This document shows, in pieces, positions 37,736 through 47,356 of a stretch of 64,000 nucleotides of DNA (position 1 is the stretch's first letter; every line of letters begins with the position of its first letter). Below the pieces are notes generated by a model. It was not told the origin of the DNA. It ran no database searches and saw nothing but the letters and a program-made list of their open reading frames with translations. The DNA comes from Calditrichota bacterium (lineage in GTDB: Bacteria > Calditrichota > Calditrichia > Calditrichales > J004): NCBI GenBank assembly GCA_013112635.1, contig JABFGF010000008.1, positions 1-64,000 of the forward strand, written 5' to 3'. Made by a program: the position numbers and the translations under genes.

Positions 37736-39268
37736 ATGAAACATCAAAAGAATCCATTTGCCTTAATCGCAGGTTTGATTACAATTGGAATTGTAATTGG
37801 CATTGTGATGACGGCTAATTTTAATTCTCATTCAAGTTTAAATGCAAATCCTGTTGATGGTAGTATTTATACAGAAAACAGCATTAAAACTGTTCAGAAT
37901 AGTCAACCATTAACCGCCGGCAATTTTAACCCAAGCACTCAGTTTGTAAATATTGTTGAGGATGTCAGGCCTTCGATTGTTTCTGTTTATACTGTAAAAA
38001 TGGTTTCGCAGGGAACCAATCCTTTTTATGAGTTTTTTGGTCGTCCGCGCCAGATGCCTAATGATAAAAACCATCAGCAGCGCCAGGGTGGTATGGGCTC
38101 CGGTATTATTATAAGCAAAGAGGGCTACATTTTAACCAATAATCATGTGGTAGATGATACGGATGAGATTAAGATTAAATTGATAGATAACCGTGAGTTT
38201 GAGGCTGAAGTTATTGGCCGCGATCCTAAAACAGATATCGCCCTTTTAAAAATTGATGCTGATGACTTACCAATTTCAGTTCTCGGGAATTCTGATAATG
38301 TTAAAATAGGCGAATGGGTGATGGCTTTTGGCAGCCCCCTTGATTTAACCTCAACAGTAACAGCAGGCATTGTAAGTGCCATTGGGCGTAATGTGCAAAT
38401 CCTTGGTGGCGGCGATGCGATTGAAAATTTTATCCAGACAGACGCAGCGATAAATCCCGGAAATAGCGGCGGAGCACTGGTAAACTTAAATGGAGAAGTA
38501 ATTGGTGTTAATTCCGCAATCGCCACCAGAACTAACTATTACATGGGTTATGGATTTGCTGTTCCAATAAATATCGCAAAGAGTGTTGTGGATGATTTGA
38601 TGCAATATGGTGAAGTACGCCGTGGTTATCTTGGGGTTTATATCGAGGAGGTGACACCGGTTGTAGCTAAAGGTGTCGGGCTTGATAAACCAATGGGTGT
38701 TCTCGTAAACAGCCTTCAGGAAGGACGCGCGGCAGATAAAGCTGGAATCCAATCAGGCGACGTAATTTTAAAAATAAATGGTGAAGAAGTAAATAAACCC
38801 AATGAGTTGCAGGCCAAGGTTGGCACTTTTAATCCGGGTGAAGAAATAGAGGTTGAAATTTGGCGTGATGGAAGAAGCCGGAAAATGGATATCGTTCTTC
38901 AAAATAAAGATGGTAAGACACAGCTTGCTTCAAATAAAACTCCAAAAAAGGAAGAAAAAGATTTACCTGAATTGGGATTAAATTTACAAGATCTTACTAA
39001 CCGTCAGCTTGACCAACTGGATTTGGATGGCGGTGTTGTAGTTGCTTCTGTTGACAGGTATAGCTCTGCAGCTGAGGCGGGCATTAGGCCTAATGATGTG
39101 ATTTATGAAGTAAATAAAAAGAATGTTGAAAATGTAAATGATTTTAATGAGCAAATAGAAGATTATGAAAGCGGTGATGTGGTTAGAATAAAAGTACGCA
39201 ATAAGCTTGAAAATAACGAAAATTTTGATCGCCTTGTATTTATGGAAATCCCCGATTCTAAAAACTAA
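37736..39268 (+). CDS. Do/DegP-family periplasmic serine protease (HtrA)
   Basis: The 510-residue protein follows GAAGGAG and has an N-terminal membrane segment (LIAGLITIGIVIGIVMTA), either a signal peptide or an anchor. The trypsin-like domain has the triad H137 (NNHVVDD), D167 (KTDIAL) and S244 (GNSGGAL). Two PDZ domains follow, at about residues 300-395 and 410-505. It degrades or refolds damaged envelope proteins. The upstream gap of 228 bases is AT-rich; a weak σ54-like match there was rejected. A terminator follows at 39278. Confidence 0.95.
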   Translation: MKHQKNPFALIAGLITIGIVIGIVMTANFNSHSSLNANPVDGSIYTENSIKTVQNSQPLTAGNFNPSTQFVNIVEDVRPSIVSVYTVKMVSQGTNPFYEFFGRPRQMPNDKNHQQRQGGMGSGIIISKEGYILTNNHVVDDTDEIKIKLIDNREFEAEVIGRDPKTDIALLKIDADDLPISVLGNSDNVKIGEWVMAFGSPLDLTSTVTAGIVSAIGRNVQILGGGDAIENFIQTDAAINPGNSGGALVNLNGEVIGVNSAIATRTNYYMGYGFAVPINIAKSVVDDLMQYGEVRRGYLGVYIEEVTPVVAKGVGLDKPMGVLVNSLQEGRAADKAGIQSGDVILKINGEEVNKPNELQAKVGTFNPGEEIEVEIWRDGRSRKMDIVLQNKDGKTQLASNKTPKKEEKDLPELGLNLQDLTNRQLDQLDLDGGVVVASVDRYSSAAEAGIRPNDVIYEVNKKNVENVNDFNEQIEDYESGDVVRIKVRNKLENNENFDRLVFMEIPDSKN

Positions 39269-39277
39269 TATCATACC

Positions 39278-39311
39278 AACCTTCCGGGTTTGAAAATCTG
39301 GAAGGTTTTTT
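39278..39311 (+). terminator. Rho-independent terminator after htrA
   Basis: AACCTTCC pairs perfectly with GGAAGGTT over a 14-base loop, followed by a run of T. It separates the protease gene from dnaK. Its sequence is close to the hairpin after dnaK. Confidence 0.88.
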
Positions 39312-39336
39312 ATTTATAAACCTGTCAAAAAAAACG

Positions 39337-39358
39337 GTGCTTGTCATTATGACAGCAC
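39337..39358. promoter_or_regulatory. Palindrome upstream of dnaK, candidate enhancer site
   Basis: TGTCAT and ATGACA form a perfect inverted repeat around a single T. The flanks GTGC(T) and GCAC extend the symmetry with one extra base on the left. The centre lies about 78 bases upstream of the -24 element, the usual distance for a σ54 activator. It differs from the palindromes at 9912-9948, so a different activator is implied. Repressor binding is an alternative. Confidence 0.55.
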
Positions 39359-39423
39359 TTCTCTTTCTTCTTAAAATCCTCGTAAGTTGTTGTTTTTTAT
39401 ATTTTTGCCCTAAAGCTATTTTT

Positions 39424-39439
39424 TGGCACAATGATTGCA
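39424..39439 (+). promoter_or_regulatory. Consensus σ54 (-24/-12) promoter of dnaK
   Basis: TGGCACAATGATTGCA matches TGGCAC-N5-TTGCA exactly. A transcript starting about 12 bases downstream of the -12 element would have a leader of about 58 bases before the dnaK ATG. No CIRCE element (the HrcA operator) was seen between htrA and dnaK. Confidence 0.78.
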
Positions 39440-39508
39440 TATATGCGCGGCAACTAAAAATATAACAGAAAACTAAAAAAATCTTAAAACATTATGAGGA
39501 ATTTTTAA

Positions 39509-41455
39509 ATGGGAAAAATTATAGGAATTGACCTCGGAACAACCAACTCGGTTGTATCTGTAATGGAGGGTGGGGAACCGGTTGTTATTGCAAATGCAGA
39601 AGGAACACGTACGACACCTTCAGTTGTGGCTTTTACAAAAAAAGGTGAGCGATTGGTTGGAGCTCCGGCTAAACGTCAGGCAGTAACAAATCCCCAAAAC
39701 ACGGTTTTTTCAATAAAACGATTTATGGGACGTTTTTACAACGAAGTGAGCACTGAAATGAAAGAGGTGCCATTTAAAGTTGCCAAAGGTAACAACGACG
39801 TTGTAATGGTAGATGCTGGCGATAAACAATATTCACCACCTGAAATCTCTGCAATGATCCTGCAAAAAATGAGACAGACAGCAGAAGATTATTTAGGTGA
39901 AAAAATATCTGAAGCAGTAATTACTGTTCCGGCATATTTTAATGACGCCCAGAGACAAGCCACAAAAGATGCCGGTAAAATTGCCGGGTTGGATGTAAAA
40001 AGAATTATCAACGAACCAACTGCTGCATCTTTGGCTTATGGCCTGGATAAAAAAGAAGATGAAATGATTGCCGTGTTTGACCTTGGCGGCGGTACATTTG
40101 ATATTTCTGTTCTTGAAATCGGTGACAATGTTGTTGAAGTAAAATCAACAAATGGTGACACACACCTTGGTGGTGATGATTTTGACCAGCGCTTGATTGA
40201 CTATCTTGCAGAAGAATTTTTAAAAGAAGAAAATGTAGATTTACGTAAAGACCCGATGGCGCTTCAACGCCTTAAAGAGGCTGCAGAAAAAGCAAAAGTA
40301 GAATTGTCTTCTTCATCTGAAACAGAAGTAAATCTGCCATTTGTTACTGCGACAGAATCTGGTCCGAAACATTTAAATATATCAATTACCCGTTCTAAAT
40401 TTGAGCAGATTGTTGATGATCTTATCCAGAGAACGCTGGAGCCATGTAAACAGGCGCTTAAAGATGCGGGAGTAAAGACTAGTGAAATTCAGGAAGTAAT
40501 TCTTGTTGGTGGTTCTTCTCGTATCCCAAAAGTACAGGAAGTTGTAAAAGAGTTTTTTGGCAAAGAGCCACATAAAGGTGTTAACCCGGATGAAGTCGTT
40601 GCTATTGGTGCAGGTATCCAGGGCGGTGTTTTAACCGGTGATGTAAATGACATCCTTTTACTTGATGTTATTCCATTATCACTTGGTATTGAAACTCTTG
40701 GAAATGTCAGTACAAAACTGATTGAAGCCAATACTACAATCCCGACAAAAAAATCTCAGATATTTTCAACAGCGGCAGATAACCAGACATCTGTTGAGAT
40801 TCATATCTTACAAGGTGAACGTGAGATGGCAGTTGATAACCGTTCGCTGGGACGCTTTATTTTGGATGGTATTCCTCCTGCGCAGAGAGGTGTTCCGCAG
40901 GTGGAAGTTACTTTTGATGTTGACGCAAATGGTATGTTGCATGTTTCTGCAAAGGACAAAGCGACAAACAAAGAGCAATCTATCAGGATTGAAGCATCAA
41001 GTGGTTTGAGTGAGACTGAAATTGAAAAAATGCGTAAAGATGCTACAGCTCATTCTGCTGAAGATAAGCGCAAACGAGAAGAAATTGATACAAAAAACCA
41101 GGCTGATTCTGTTGTTTATCAAACTGAAAAACAAATTGCAGATTTTGGTGAAAAGCTGGGCGAAGAAGACAAAGGCAAGATCGAAGCAGCCATTGGCCGC
41201 TTAAAAGAAGCGCAAAAAGGTGACAATGTAGATGAGATTAAATCTGCATTGGATGCTGTGAATACAACCTGGAACGAGATTGCCCAGAAAATGTATGCAC
41301 AAGGCCAGGGACCTGAGCAACCAGGAGCACAGCCAGGTGCTGAGGGACAAGCTGAACAAGAGCCTGAAGCAGCAAAGGATGATTCTGCCGAAGAAGGCAA
41401 AGTTGAAGATGCTGACTATGAAGTTGTAGATGATAAAGAAGAAAAAAAGAAGTAA
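39509..41455 (+). CDS. dnaK: Molecular chaperone DnaK (Hsp70)
   Basis: The 648-residue protein starts after GAGGA with [15 protein letters not shown], the phosphate-binding loop of Hsp70. It has the motifs [30 protein letters not shown] and [11 protein letters not shown], and a substrate-binding domain from about residue 390. The C-terminal tail is rich in Gln, Pro and Glu and ends in [11 protein letters not shown]. It is an ATP-driven chaperone. It stands alone without grpE or dnaJ nearby. The exact σ54-type promoter is unusual, because dnaK is normally under σ32 or HrcA control. Confidence 0.97.
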   Translation: MGKIIGIDLGTTNSVVSVMEGGEPVVIANAEGTRTTPSVVAFTKKGERLVGAPAKRQAVTNPQNTVFSIKRFMGRFYNEVSTEMKEVPFKVAKGNNDVVMVDAGDKQYSPPEISAMILQKMRQTAEDYLGEKISEAVITVPAYFNDAQRQATKDAGKIAGLDVKRIINEPTAASLAYGLDKKEDEMIAVFDLGGGTFDISVLEIGDNVVEVKSTNGDTHLGGDDFDQRLIDYLAEEFLKEENVDLRKDPMALQRLKEAAEKAKVELSSSSETEVNLPFVTATESGPKHLNISITRSKFEQIVDDLIQRTLEPCKQALKDAGVKTSEIQEVILVGGSSRIPKVQEVVKEFFGKEPHKGVNPDEVVAIGAGIQGGVLTGDVNDILLLDVIPLSLGIETLGNVSTKLIEANTTIPTKKSQIFSTAADNQTSVEIHILQGEREMAVDNRSLGRFILDGIPPAQRGVPQVEVTFDVDANGMLHVSAKDKATNKEQSIRIEASSGLSETEIEKMRKDATAHSAEDKRKREEIDTKNQADSVVYQTEKQIADFGEKLGEEDKGKIEAAIGRLKEAQKGDNVDEIKSALDAVNTTWNEIAQKMYAQGQGPEQPGAQPGAEGQAEQEPEAAKDDSAEEGKVEDADYEVVDDKEEKKK

Positions 41456-41480
41456 GGTTTTAAAAATACTTACAAATCTA

Positions 41481-41514
41481 AACCTTCCAGGTTGAAAACC
41501 TGGGAGGTTTTTTT
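41481..41514. terminator. Terminator between dnaK and the convergent lyase gene
   Basis: AACCTTCCAGGTT pairs with AACCTGGGAGGTT (13 bp with one G-T pair) over a 3-base loop. A run of T follows on the plus strand. It overlaps the stop codon of the heparinase-like gene at 41513 and could act on both strands. Confidence 0.88.
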
Positions 41515-44500
41515 ATAAAAAAAACATTAAAAATCCTTCCCACCTGACCCCAAGATGTTTTGAATAGGAATAATACAATCCCGGTTGAGTAAAAGTATTT
41601 ATACTATTCTTTAATTGGAAAGTAAAATATTCCAGGTTTGTATCTCTGTGAATACCTAAAAGCCACAACTCAAGATCCAAATAAGAAGTTAAATATAGAT
41701 TATAAAATGATGTTTGCCATTCAATAATATTTTCCTGTTCGTAAAATCTAATCTGAGAAAAGAAGGGAAATCTATTGTAATTTGAAAACCCGCTGCCATA
41801 TGAGTTGACTTTTTCAGGAAATTTATTATCAATGGTTATTATTGGATAGATATACATATTAGAATTTATTGGGATGTCAACCTTTTGCTGAAAGTCCCAC
41901 CCGGATTGTAAAATATCAATCATAGCATTATATCGAATATTATTCCGGAAATTGTTTTGATAGTTTACTTTTGCATATTTAATCAATGAAGGTTTATAGT
42001 TCTCCATACTAAACGATGTGTTGAAATAAGAGTTATTTTTTGTCAACGCATAATAAAAAAATTGTTTTGACTGATCACCCAGAAAGTTTTGTTTTAAAAA
42101 AATATATTGATTACTAAAAGTAGCAGAAATATTGGTGTGAGCATTTGGAATCCGCCAAATATCGTCTTTAGATTTTGACATTTTTATGCTCTGGGAGTAG
42201 CCAATATTAGAAAAAGGTTTTAAATAAAAACTACCCAGATATTTATCACTTTCTGCTTGATACCCTTGAAGGTTAAATGAAAATCTATTCCAATATCCGC
42301 TAACAGATTCATTGTAATAAGTAGTTCCATTTCTATTTCTAAAAGATGTAAAATTGGTTGAAAAATTTTGAAGTTTGGTGTTGATAAAGAATTGGTTAAT
42401 GTCTGAATTTTGAAACCATAACAAACCCGGATTTATAGTTAGAAAATCATTAACGTAGTTTGCATTAATTTGCTGGAAGTTATCTTCTTTATTTTTTGCA
42501 TGATTGTAAAAAACATAGTTTTGATTGTTTTGATGTAAACGTATCGAGTGCGATTCTTGATTTTTAAAAAAACTCCTAAAGCGATAATGTAGTCCTCTTT
42601 CATCTGAGTTTTTGGCCTGAAAGTTTAAATTTCTCAGTTTAAGACCTTTTTCAGTAAATGTACCATCTTCAATTAACCTGGTCTCCCAGTCTGCTAAAGA
42701 TATACTTTTATCAAAACGATGGGCAATATCAACAGATGAATATGTCTGGTCAGCAAATGTTTCCTGGATAAGCCCTGTGCTATTAAGTATATGCCTGAAA
42801 ATCATTGGGTTTCCAAAAATATCACTACTTTTTTTCTGTGCTGCTTCATCAATTGCAGAAATTGTATTTCGAGTGACCTGATTCCTGAATATTTGTTTCT
42901 CATTATCAGTCCAATATTTGCTATTTTGAAGTAGCTTTGGCCTGTTTTTTAACCAATATAAAAAGTTGCTTTCATCATGAAATCTATAGACAGGGGTAAT
43001 TCTATTATGAGTTGGACCTATTTCTATTATTCCGGATCCTTTTAAATTTATATTATATGAACTGTCTTTATCTTGATCCGTTTGAACCAATTGCCGGTTA
43101 AACCGGATCAATGGATCGAAATAGCCTTCAATTTTAATTGAATATTTATTCTCATGAGGTTCATAGATATAACCGTACCATGATCCGTCTTTATATTCAA
43201 TAAACAAGTCTACCGGATATGGACTGGATATTTTGATATCATTGTGATTGAAAAAAGTGAAGTCTTTTAGAAAAATTGTTTTATGGCCATGAAGGTTATC
43301 TTGGTAAATAAGAATCCGGGCGTCTGTATGCCATAACTTGTTATCAACTTCAGATTCTTTATTCACCATAACCTGGTTTATTCCAGGCGATTCAAAATCA
43401 TTTATCTCAAAAAGAGTAGCTTTTTTATTTAAAGCGGTTTGATGTATTTCAATTGGTCTGTCTTTTAGTGATGGATAAAACATGGTAAGAAGCGCACCAT
43501 TCTTAACATTCATGTGTTCTATCTGAATAGATTTGATTGGTTGGGAGGGAATTGGTGGCGTTTTTAGTCCAAAATTATGTGTAATTAATGGAGGTGAAGG
43601 TTTGCTGCTTAAATGAATGATATTTAAATCAGAATTGTCTTTACTAATTTTATATTGATTCTCAAAGACATGTCTAAATTGCCCTTCATAATTTAAATTA
43701 AGAGAAAAGTCATGTGATGAGCTGCCATCAAATTCATCAATCATTAAGAAGAAACGCCGATTTATAAAAAATACTTTACGTTCAACCTGTACATGGCTGA
43801 TTTTATGCTTCATAATGGCTGAAGAGTTTTTCTCAGAATAAAACATATCCATTATTTGGCTTCCGCTGGAATCACCCCAAATAGGATTCTTATACACGCC
43901 TAATCCATCAATTAAAATTCCGTTATGCGAGTAGGGGCTTGTGTACCATGTTGATCGGTCAAAATCTCCAATCCATTGTCCATAACCTCCCTCAACAATA
44001 AAATCTTCTCCATATGCTGATAATTCAAAACTCAAAGGATCTATATGCTCATGGCGGTCAGAGAACCATCGTTCACGCTCTGCAATAAAACTGCCGAAAA
44101 TATCGGGATTTATAGATTTGTCCTTGAAAACTGCTTGACCGGATTCAGGATAAAAGGAATCTTTGGGTAAATGATTTGGCAGAAACGAAGCAACCGGACG
44201 ATAGGTTAGAATCGCTTCTACCATATTACTATAAGCTCTATTACTCTTTGGGGTGGACTGATAATAATAATTCCAGAAAGGTGCTTGCTTTGAACCTGGA
44301 ATTAGTAAAGGCATAAAGAAATCATTTGGCTGTAAAGCATCATCAATTGCAGTAAAGTGATTATTACCTTTATCATTTGCAATAGTCCAGTTTACAAGCC
44401 TTTCTAAACGTGGGTGCTGCATAAAATTAATTGCCAAAATATTCTTTAAGTATAAAGATAATGGAGCTAAATAGGTTAGAACAAAATGTGCATATGATGT

Positions 44501-45358
44501 CCCTTCTGCATAACCTCCATCTGGCGCAACTCGTCCCAAGGCCCTACTCAGGTTTCTTAATCCGCTGTTCCAGAGTTCAATGCGGTTATACGGAATATAA
44601 TCTTCGGGGTGGTCATCAAAAATTGCCATTTCAAGAAAAGCGATGGAAATAACTGTTAGATGATTATTTGCCGGTGTATAAAGCAGGGATTCCTGAAGTT
44701 GTCCTGTAACAATAAGCATTTTACGACGGATGTCTTCGCGCAATTGACGGTTTAGATCATCATAAACAAGATCAATAGCAGGGCATAATGTGGCTATTGC
44801 TTGTGCAGATTCTAAAAACTCACCCCAACCCTCAAATTGGGTACCGCCCTGAAGATTTAAATCTTGTGGTGGCTCTGGAATAGCTTTTAACAAAGATTCA
44901 AATTTTCTCAGGTATTCAATATCTCCATCAATTTTATATAGCAGGGCAAGCATTTTTAAGCGATTAGAAAAATAGAAAACCGGCAAACTACTGTTGAGAT
45001 TATCACGCTGCACTTCACGTTTTAGTTTTAAATACCAGTCACGATACGGCATTGTAAGTATTTTTGACTTTGCATTTTCGATTTCCTGTTGAGAGAAGAA
45101 CCTGGGCCGCGAATTCATTTGCGGAAGGGTGATATCTAAAATTGGAATTCCATCTTTGGGGATGTATTCATTCCAGCCTGGTTTTTTATAATCTGCTTTT
45201 AGAATGCTTTTTAAAAAATCAGCAGGAAGGGATTTTATTTCTTTTTTTAATCTGTTTTCTGAGGCAAGGAGTGAGTCTTTATCAAAATGGCTTACTTGTG
45301 CATATAGTTGAAATTGTGAAAAAGAAAAAAGACATAAAGTGAGTAAGCATTTGCGCAT
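41513..45358 (-). CDS. Heparinase II/III-like polysaccharide lyase with C-terminal β-barrel-like region
   Basis: The 1281-residue protein has a signal peptide (LLTLCLFSFSQFQLYAQ). Residues of about 80-400 form the α-helical barrel of heparinase II/III and alginate lyases, with the catalytic-type motifs NNHLTV and YAEGTSYAHF. The β-sandwich part contains HEHIDPLSFELSAYGEDF with the expected histidines. From about residue 900 onward the sequence changes to alternating aromatic strands and ends EGFLMFFL, like an outer-membrane β-barrel. A lyase of this group is normally 600-800 residues. The whole suggests a surface-anchored enzyme acting on uronic-acid polysaccharides. The next gene downstream in transcription is absent; the one upstream (45367-46467) is 8 bases away. 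Confidence 0.8.
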   Translation of the reverse strand: MRKCLLTLCLFSFSQFQLYAQVSHFDKDSLLASENRLKKEIKSLPADFLKSILKADYKKPGWNEYIPKDGIPILDITLPQMNSRPRFFSQQEIENAKSKILTMPYRDWYLKLKREVQRDNLNSSLPVFYFSNRLKMLALLYKIDGDIEYLRKFESLLKAIPEPPQDLNLQGGTQFEGWGEFLESAQAIATLCPAIDLVYDDLNRQLREDIRRKMLIVTGQLQESLLYTPANNHLTVISIAFLEMAIFDDHPEDYIPYNRIELWNSGLRNLSRALGRVAPDGGYAEGTSYAHFVLTYLAPLSLYLKNILAINFMQHPRLERLVNWTIANDKGNNHFTAIDDALQPNDFFMPLLIPGSKQAPFWNYYYQSTPKSNRAYSNMVEAILTYRPVASFLPNHLPKDSFYPESGQAVFKDKSINPDIFGSFIAERERWFSDRHEHIDPLSFELSAYGEDFIVEGGYGQWIGDFDRSTWYTSPYSHNGILIDGLGVYKNPIWGDSSGSQIMDMFYSEKNSSAIMKHKISHVQVERKVFFINRRFFLMIDEFDGSSSHDFSLNLNYEGQFRHVFENQYKISKDNSDLNIIHLSSKPSPPLITHNFGLKTPPIPSQPIKSIQIEHMNVKNGALLTMFYPSLKDRPIEIHQTALNKKATLFEINDFESPGINQVMVNKESEVDNKLWHTDARILIYQDNLHGHKTIFLKDFTFFNHNDIKISSPYPVDLFIEYKDGSWYGYIYEPHENKYSIKIEGYFDPLIRFNRQLVQTDQDKDSSYNINLKGSGIIEIGPTHNRITPVYRFHDESNFLYWLKNRPKLLQNSKYWTDNEKQIFRNQVTRNTISAIDEAAQKKSSDIFGNPMIFRHILNSTGLIQETFADQTYSSVDIAHRFDKSISLADWETRLIEDGTFTEKGLKLRNLNFQAKNSDERGLHYRFRSFFKNQESHSIRLHQNNQNYVFYNHAKNKEDNFQQINANYVNDFLTINPGLLWFQNSDINQFFINTKLQNFSTNFTSFRNRNGTTYYNESVSGYWNRFSFNLQGYQAESDKYLGSFYLKPFSNIGYSQSIKMSKSKDDIWRIPNAHTNISATFSNQYIFLKQNFLGDQSKQFFYYALTKNNSYFNTSFSMENYKPSLIKYAKVNYQNNFRNNIRYNAMIDILQSGWDFQQKVDIPINSNMYIYPIITIDNKFPEKVNSYGSGFSNYNRFPFFSQIRFYEQENIIEWQTSFYNLYLTSYLDLELWLLGIHRDTNLEYFTFQLKNSINTFTQPGLYYSYSKHLGVRWEGFLMFFL

Positions 45359-45366
45359 AATAAATC

Positions 45367-46467
45367 TTAATGTGTTTTTCCTGTAACCAAACCGATGGGG
45401 AGATAAGCAAATGTTACTCCAATTTGAAAATTATCCCACTCTCCCAGCCCACCATAAAAGCCTGGCTCAAGTGGGCCAATTTTGAAAAACCCTGGGTAAA
45501 CATTAAATCGAACATTATAAAACCGTGGCCCGGTAATTATTGCGGAAGCCATTAAAGAGTGGTTCCTATCGTAGAAAAAACTAATTGAACCATCAGTGTT
45601 CGGAGTTAAAAAACGAGTGTCACTTAACCGGTTCTCGTTCAAACTATTTACAACTGTTCCTGCACCAAACGAAAAATTATCCTGATCAGAGATTGGGATA
45701 GTTAAACCGGCAATGCCATAAATGCCCCAATAAACGAATCCTGTCATTGATGTTTCAAAGGGTAAATCAAACTTAGCTATAAACTGTTGCCCGGCATTTT
45801 CGATCTCCTGGTTTACGGGATTATAGACGGGTTGTAATGACCAATCGTAAAGCCTTATGGTTTTGCTAAAAAACCTATTAACGGAATCGAAACTGAATAA
45901 AAGATATCCTAAAGGATTAAAAATTAAAAGATCTGCAATAGGATCTACATTTGATCCGACATAATGATTATTTTCAATAACTTCATTCATATACTGATAG
46001 GCTGTTGCTGTAATAATGGAATAAAGATGTGGATATTTGAACCCATGATAATCAAACCATTCAGTCGTTTTTACATACAACATTCCTGCACCAATAACAT
46101 GATGTGTATAATTTGGAATGTAGTGTGCTTTTTCCTTGCTTGTACTAATAGGAAAAATTTCTGTTGAGATAAAATTCTTCCACCCAAAACGATTAATGTG
46201 TTTTACCGGATCACTGATATTATTCCAAACTGTCCGGATTCCGGTCCCATAATCTAACCTAAAAATGTTTTTGGACTCCCCATTATTTTCGTGACTTCCA
46301 TTACGCAAAATATCAAGGCTTCCATTTAGAAACATTGTTAAAGGATCAAAACTCAATTCCGAGCCATACTTTATCTCAGGATGATAAAAGTAATAATCCT
46401 TTTCCTGGGCAAAACTATTGCATTTGAGAAGTATTAATAACAGGAGTGTAAGTTTAACGGTTTTCAT
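45367..46467 (-). CDS. Outer-membrane protein of unknown function beside the lyase
   Basis: The 366-residue protein has a signal peptide (LLLLILLKCNSFAQ). The middle contains helices and a conserved-looking stretch NVDPIADLLIFNPLGYLLF. The C-terminal half is β-rich with repeated aromatic turns (GVTFAYLPIGLV). The plan recalls DUF3943-type outer-membrane proteins, without certainty. It is only 8 bases upstream of the heparinase-like gene, so the two form an operon and probably work together on an extracellular polysaccharide. No ribosome-binding site is visible. Confidence 0.65.
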   Translation of the reverse strand: MKTVKLTLLLLILLKCNSFAQEKDYYFYHPEIKYGSELSFDPLTMFLNGSLDILRNGSHENNGESKNIFRLDYGTGIRTVWNNISDPVKHINRFGWKNFISTEIFPISTSKEKAHYIPNYTHHVIGAGMLYVKTTEWFDYHGFKYPHLYSIITATAYQYMNEVIENNHYVGSNVDPIADLLIFNPLGYLLFSFDSVNRFFSKTIRLYDWSLQPVYNPVNQEIENAGQQFIAKFDLPFETSMTGFVYWGIYGIAGLTIPISDQDNFSFGAGTVVNSLNENRLSDTRFLTPNTDGSISFFYDRNHSLMASAIITGPRFYNVRFNVYPGFFKIGPLEPGFYGGLGEWDNFQIGVTFAYLPIGLVTGKTH

Positions 46468-46514
46468 TATATATTAATTTAGTTTATCAGGCAGAATCAA
46501 TCAAATATGTAATT

Positions 46515-46530
46515 TGGCATAGCAATTGTA
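46515..46530 (+). promoter_or_regulatory. Candidate σ54-like promoter before a 53-residue ORF
   Basis: TGGCATAGCAATTGTA has the TGGCAT and spacing of a σ54 promoter, with TTGTA at -12. With flanks it shares the pattern TTTGGCATnGnAATTGT with the element at 10000, which makes a common regulator plausible. It ends 33 bases before the small ORF at 46564. Confidence 0.42.
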
Positions 46531-46563
46531 ATTATTTGCTTTAAAAATAAAGACGAGGTCAAC

Positions 46564-46725
46564 ATGGCAACTGATATAGACAAATTATTTAAAGGTTTTT
46601 CCATCAAAGAAATAGAAGATATCCTCTTTAATACAGCCGTTGGCGTAAAGAAAATTAAAAAAAGACGACCGGTTAATCTAATAAATATTCGTGAATATAA
46701 AGTAAAAGAACGTGTAACGAACTGA
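46564..46725 (+). CDS. Small protein of 53 residues, unknown
   Basis: The frame begins with ATG after a purine-rich GACGAGG and encodes MATDIDKLFKGFSIKEIEDI followed by a basic C-terminal half (KKIKKRRPVN). It has no signal peptide or membrane segment. The acidic helical start and basic tail suggest a small cytoplasmic regulator or nucleic-acid-binding protein; that is a guess. Support for it being real comes from the ribosome-binding site, the σ54-like element directly upstream, and the lack of any other use of this gap. Confidence 0.55.
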   Translation: MATDIDKLFKGFSIKEIEDILFNTAVGVKKIKKRRPVNLINIREYKVKERVTN

Positions 46726-46891
46726 GAAATTTTTTTACATTAAATTCACATCAGAATTGTCATCCAAAAGACTTTATTATTTAAAGAATATGCTTTCTAT
46801 TCTTTTTTTAATTTCATTATTAAATTTTCCTTCCTATTTTTGCTCATCAATTCTTTTTATAACTCCGTAAAATATATTAAAAAGAGGCAGA

Positions 46892-47356
46892 ATGATGAGG
46901 CTGATTTTCCTGTTCACTTTTTTTGTTTCTGTTTCCCTACATGGCCAAAGCTTAAAAAATTTTGATTGGCTTATTGGCGACTGGCACCTTGATACAGGTA
47001 GTAAAATAATTGTTGAAAGCTGGAAGAAAGTTAGTGCTAATACATTTGAAGGATCGTCCTATTCAATCTCTAAAGAAAAACAGGATACAACATTTTCTGA
47101 GAGTTTACGACTGCTGGAAATGTCCGGCGCTATATTTTACCTGCCTTATGTAAGTCATAATCCTCGCCCCATAGCTTTTAAGCTTATTACAGTAAATCAG
47201 GATAGTTTAATTTTTGAAAATAAAGATCATGATTTCCCTACCCGGATTATTTATATCAAAAAAGGGGTGGACAATTTTACCGCGCGCGTGGAAGGAATTA
47301 GAAATAAAAAGCAGAGCATGTTTGAATTGCCCTACATAAGAAAAAAGAAAAACTAA
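46892..47356 (+). CDS. Secreted DUF6265-type protein
   Basis: The 154-residue protein starts at one of two adjacent ATG codons after GAGG, with a signal peptide (LIFLFTFFVSVSLHGQ). The mature part contains FDWLIGDWHLD and KDHDFPTRIIY, the typical pattern of DUF6265 proteins, which are predicted lipocalin-like β-barrels of unknown role. Its stop codon shares one base with the start of the next gene, so it is translated together with the small membrane protein. Confidence 0.82.
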   Translation: MMRLIFLFTFFVSVSLHGQSLKNFDWLIGDWHLDTGSKIIVESWKKVSANTFEGSSYSISKEKQDTTFSESLRLLEMSGAIFYLPYVSHNPRPIAFKLITVNQDSLIFENKDHDFPTRIIYIKKGVDNFTARVEGIRNKKQSMFELPYIRKKKN

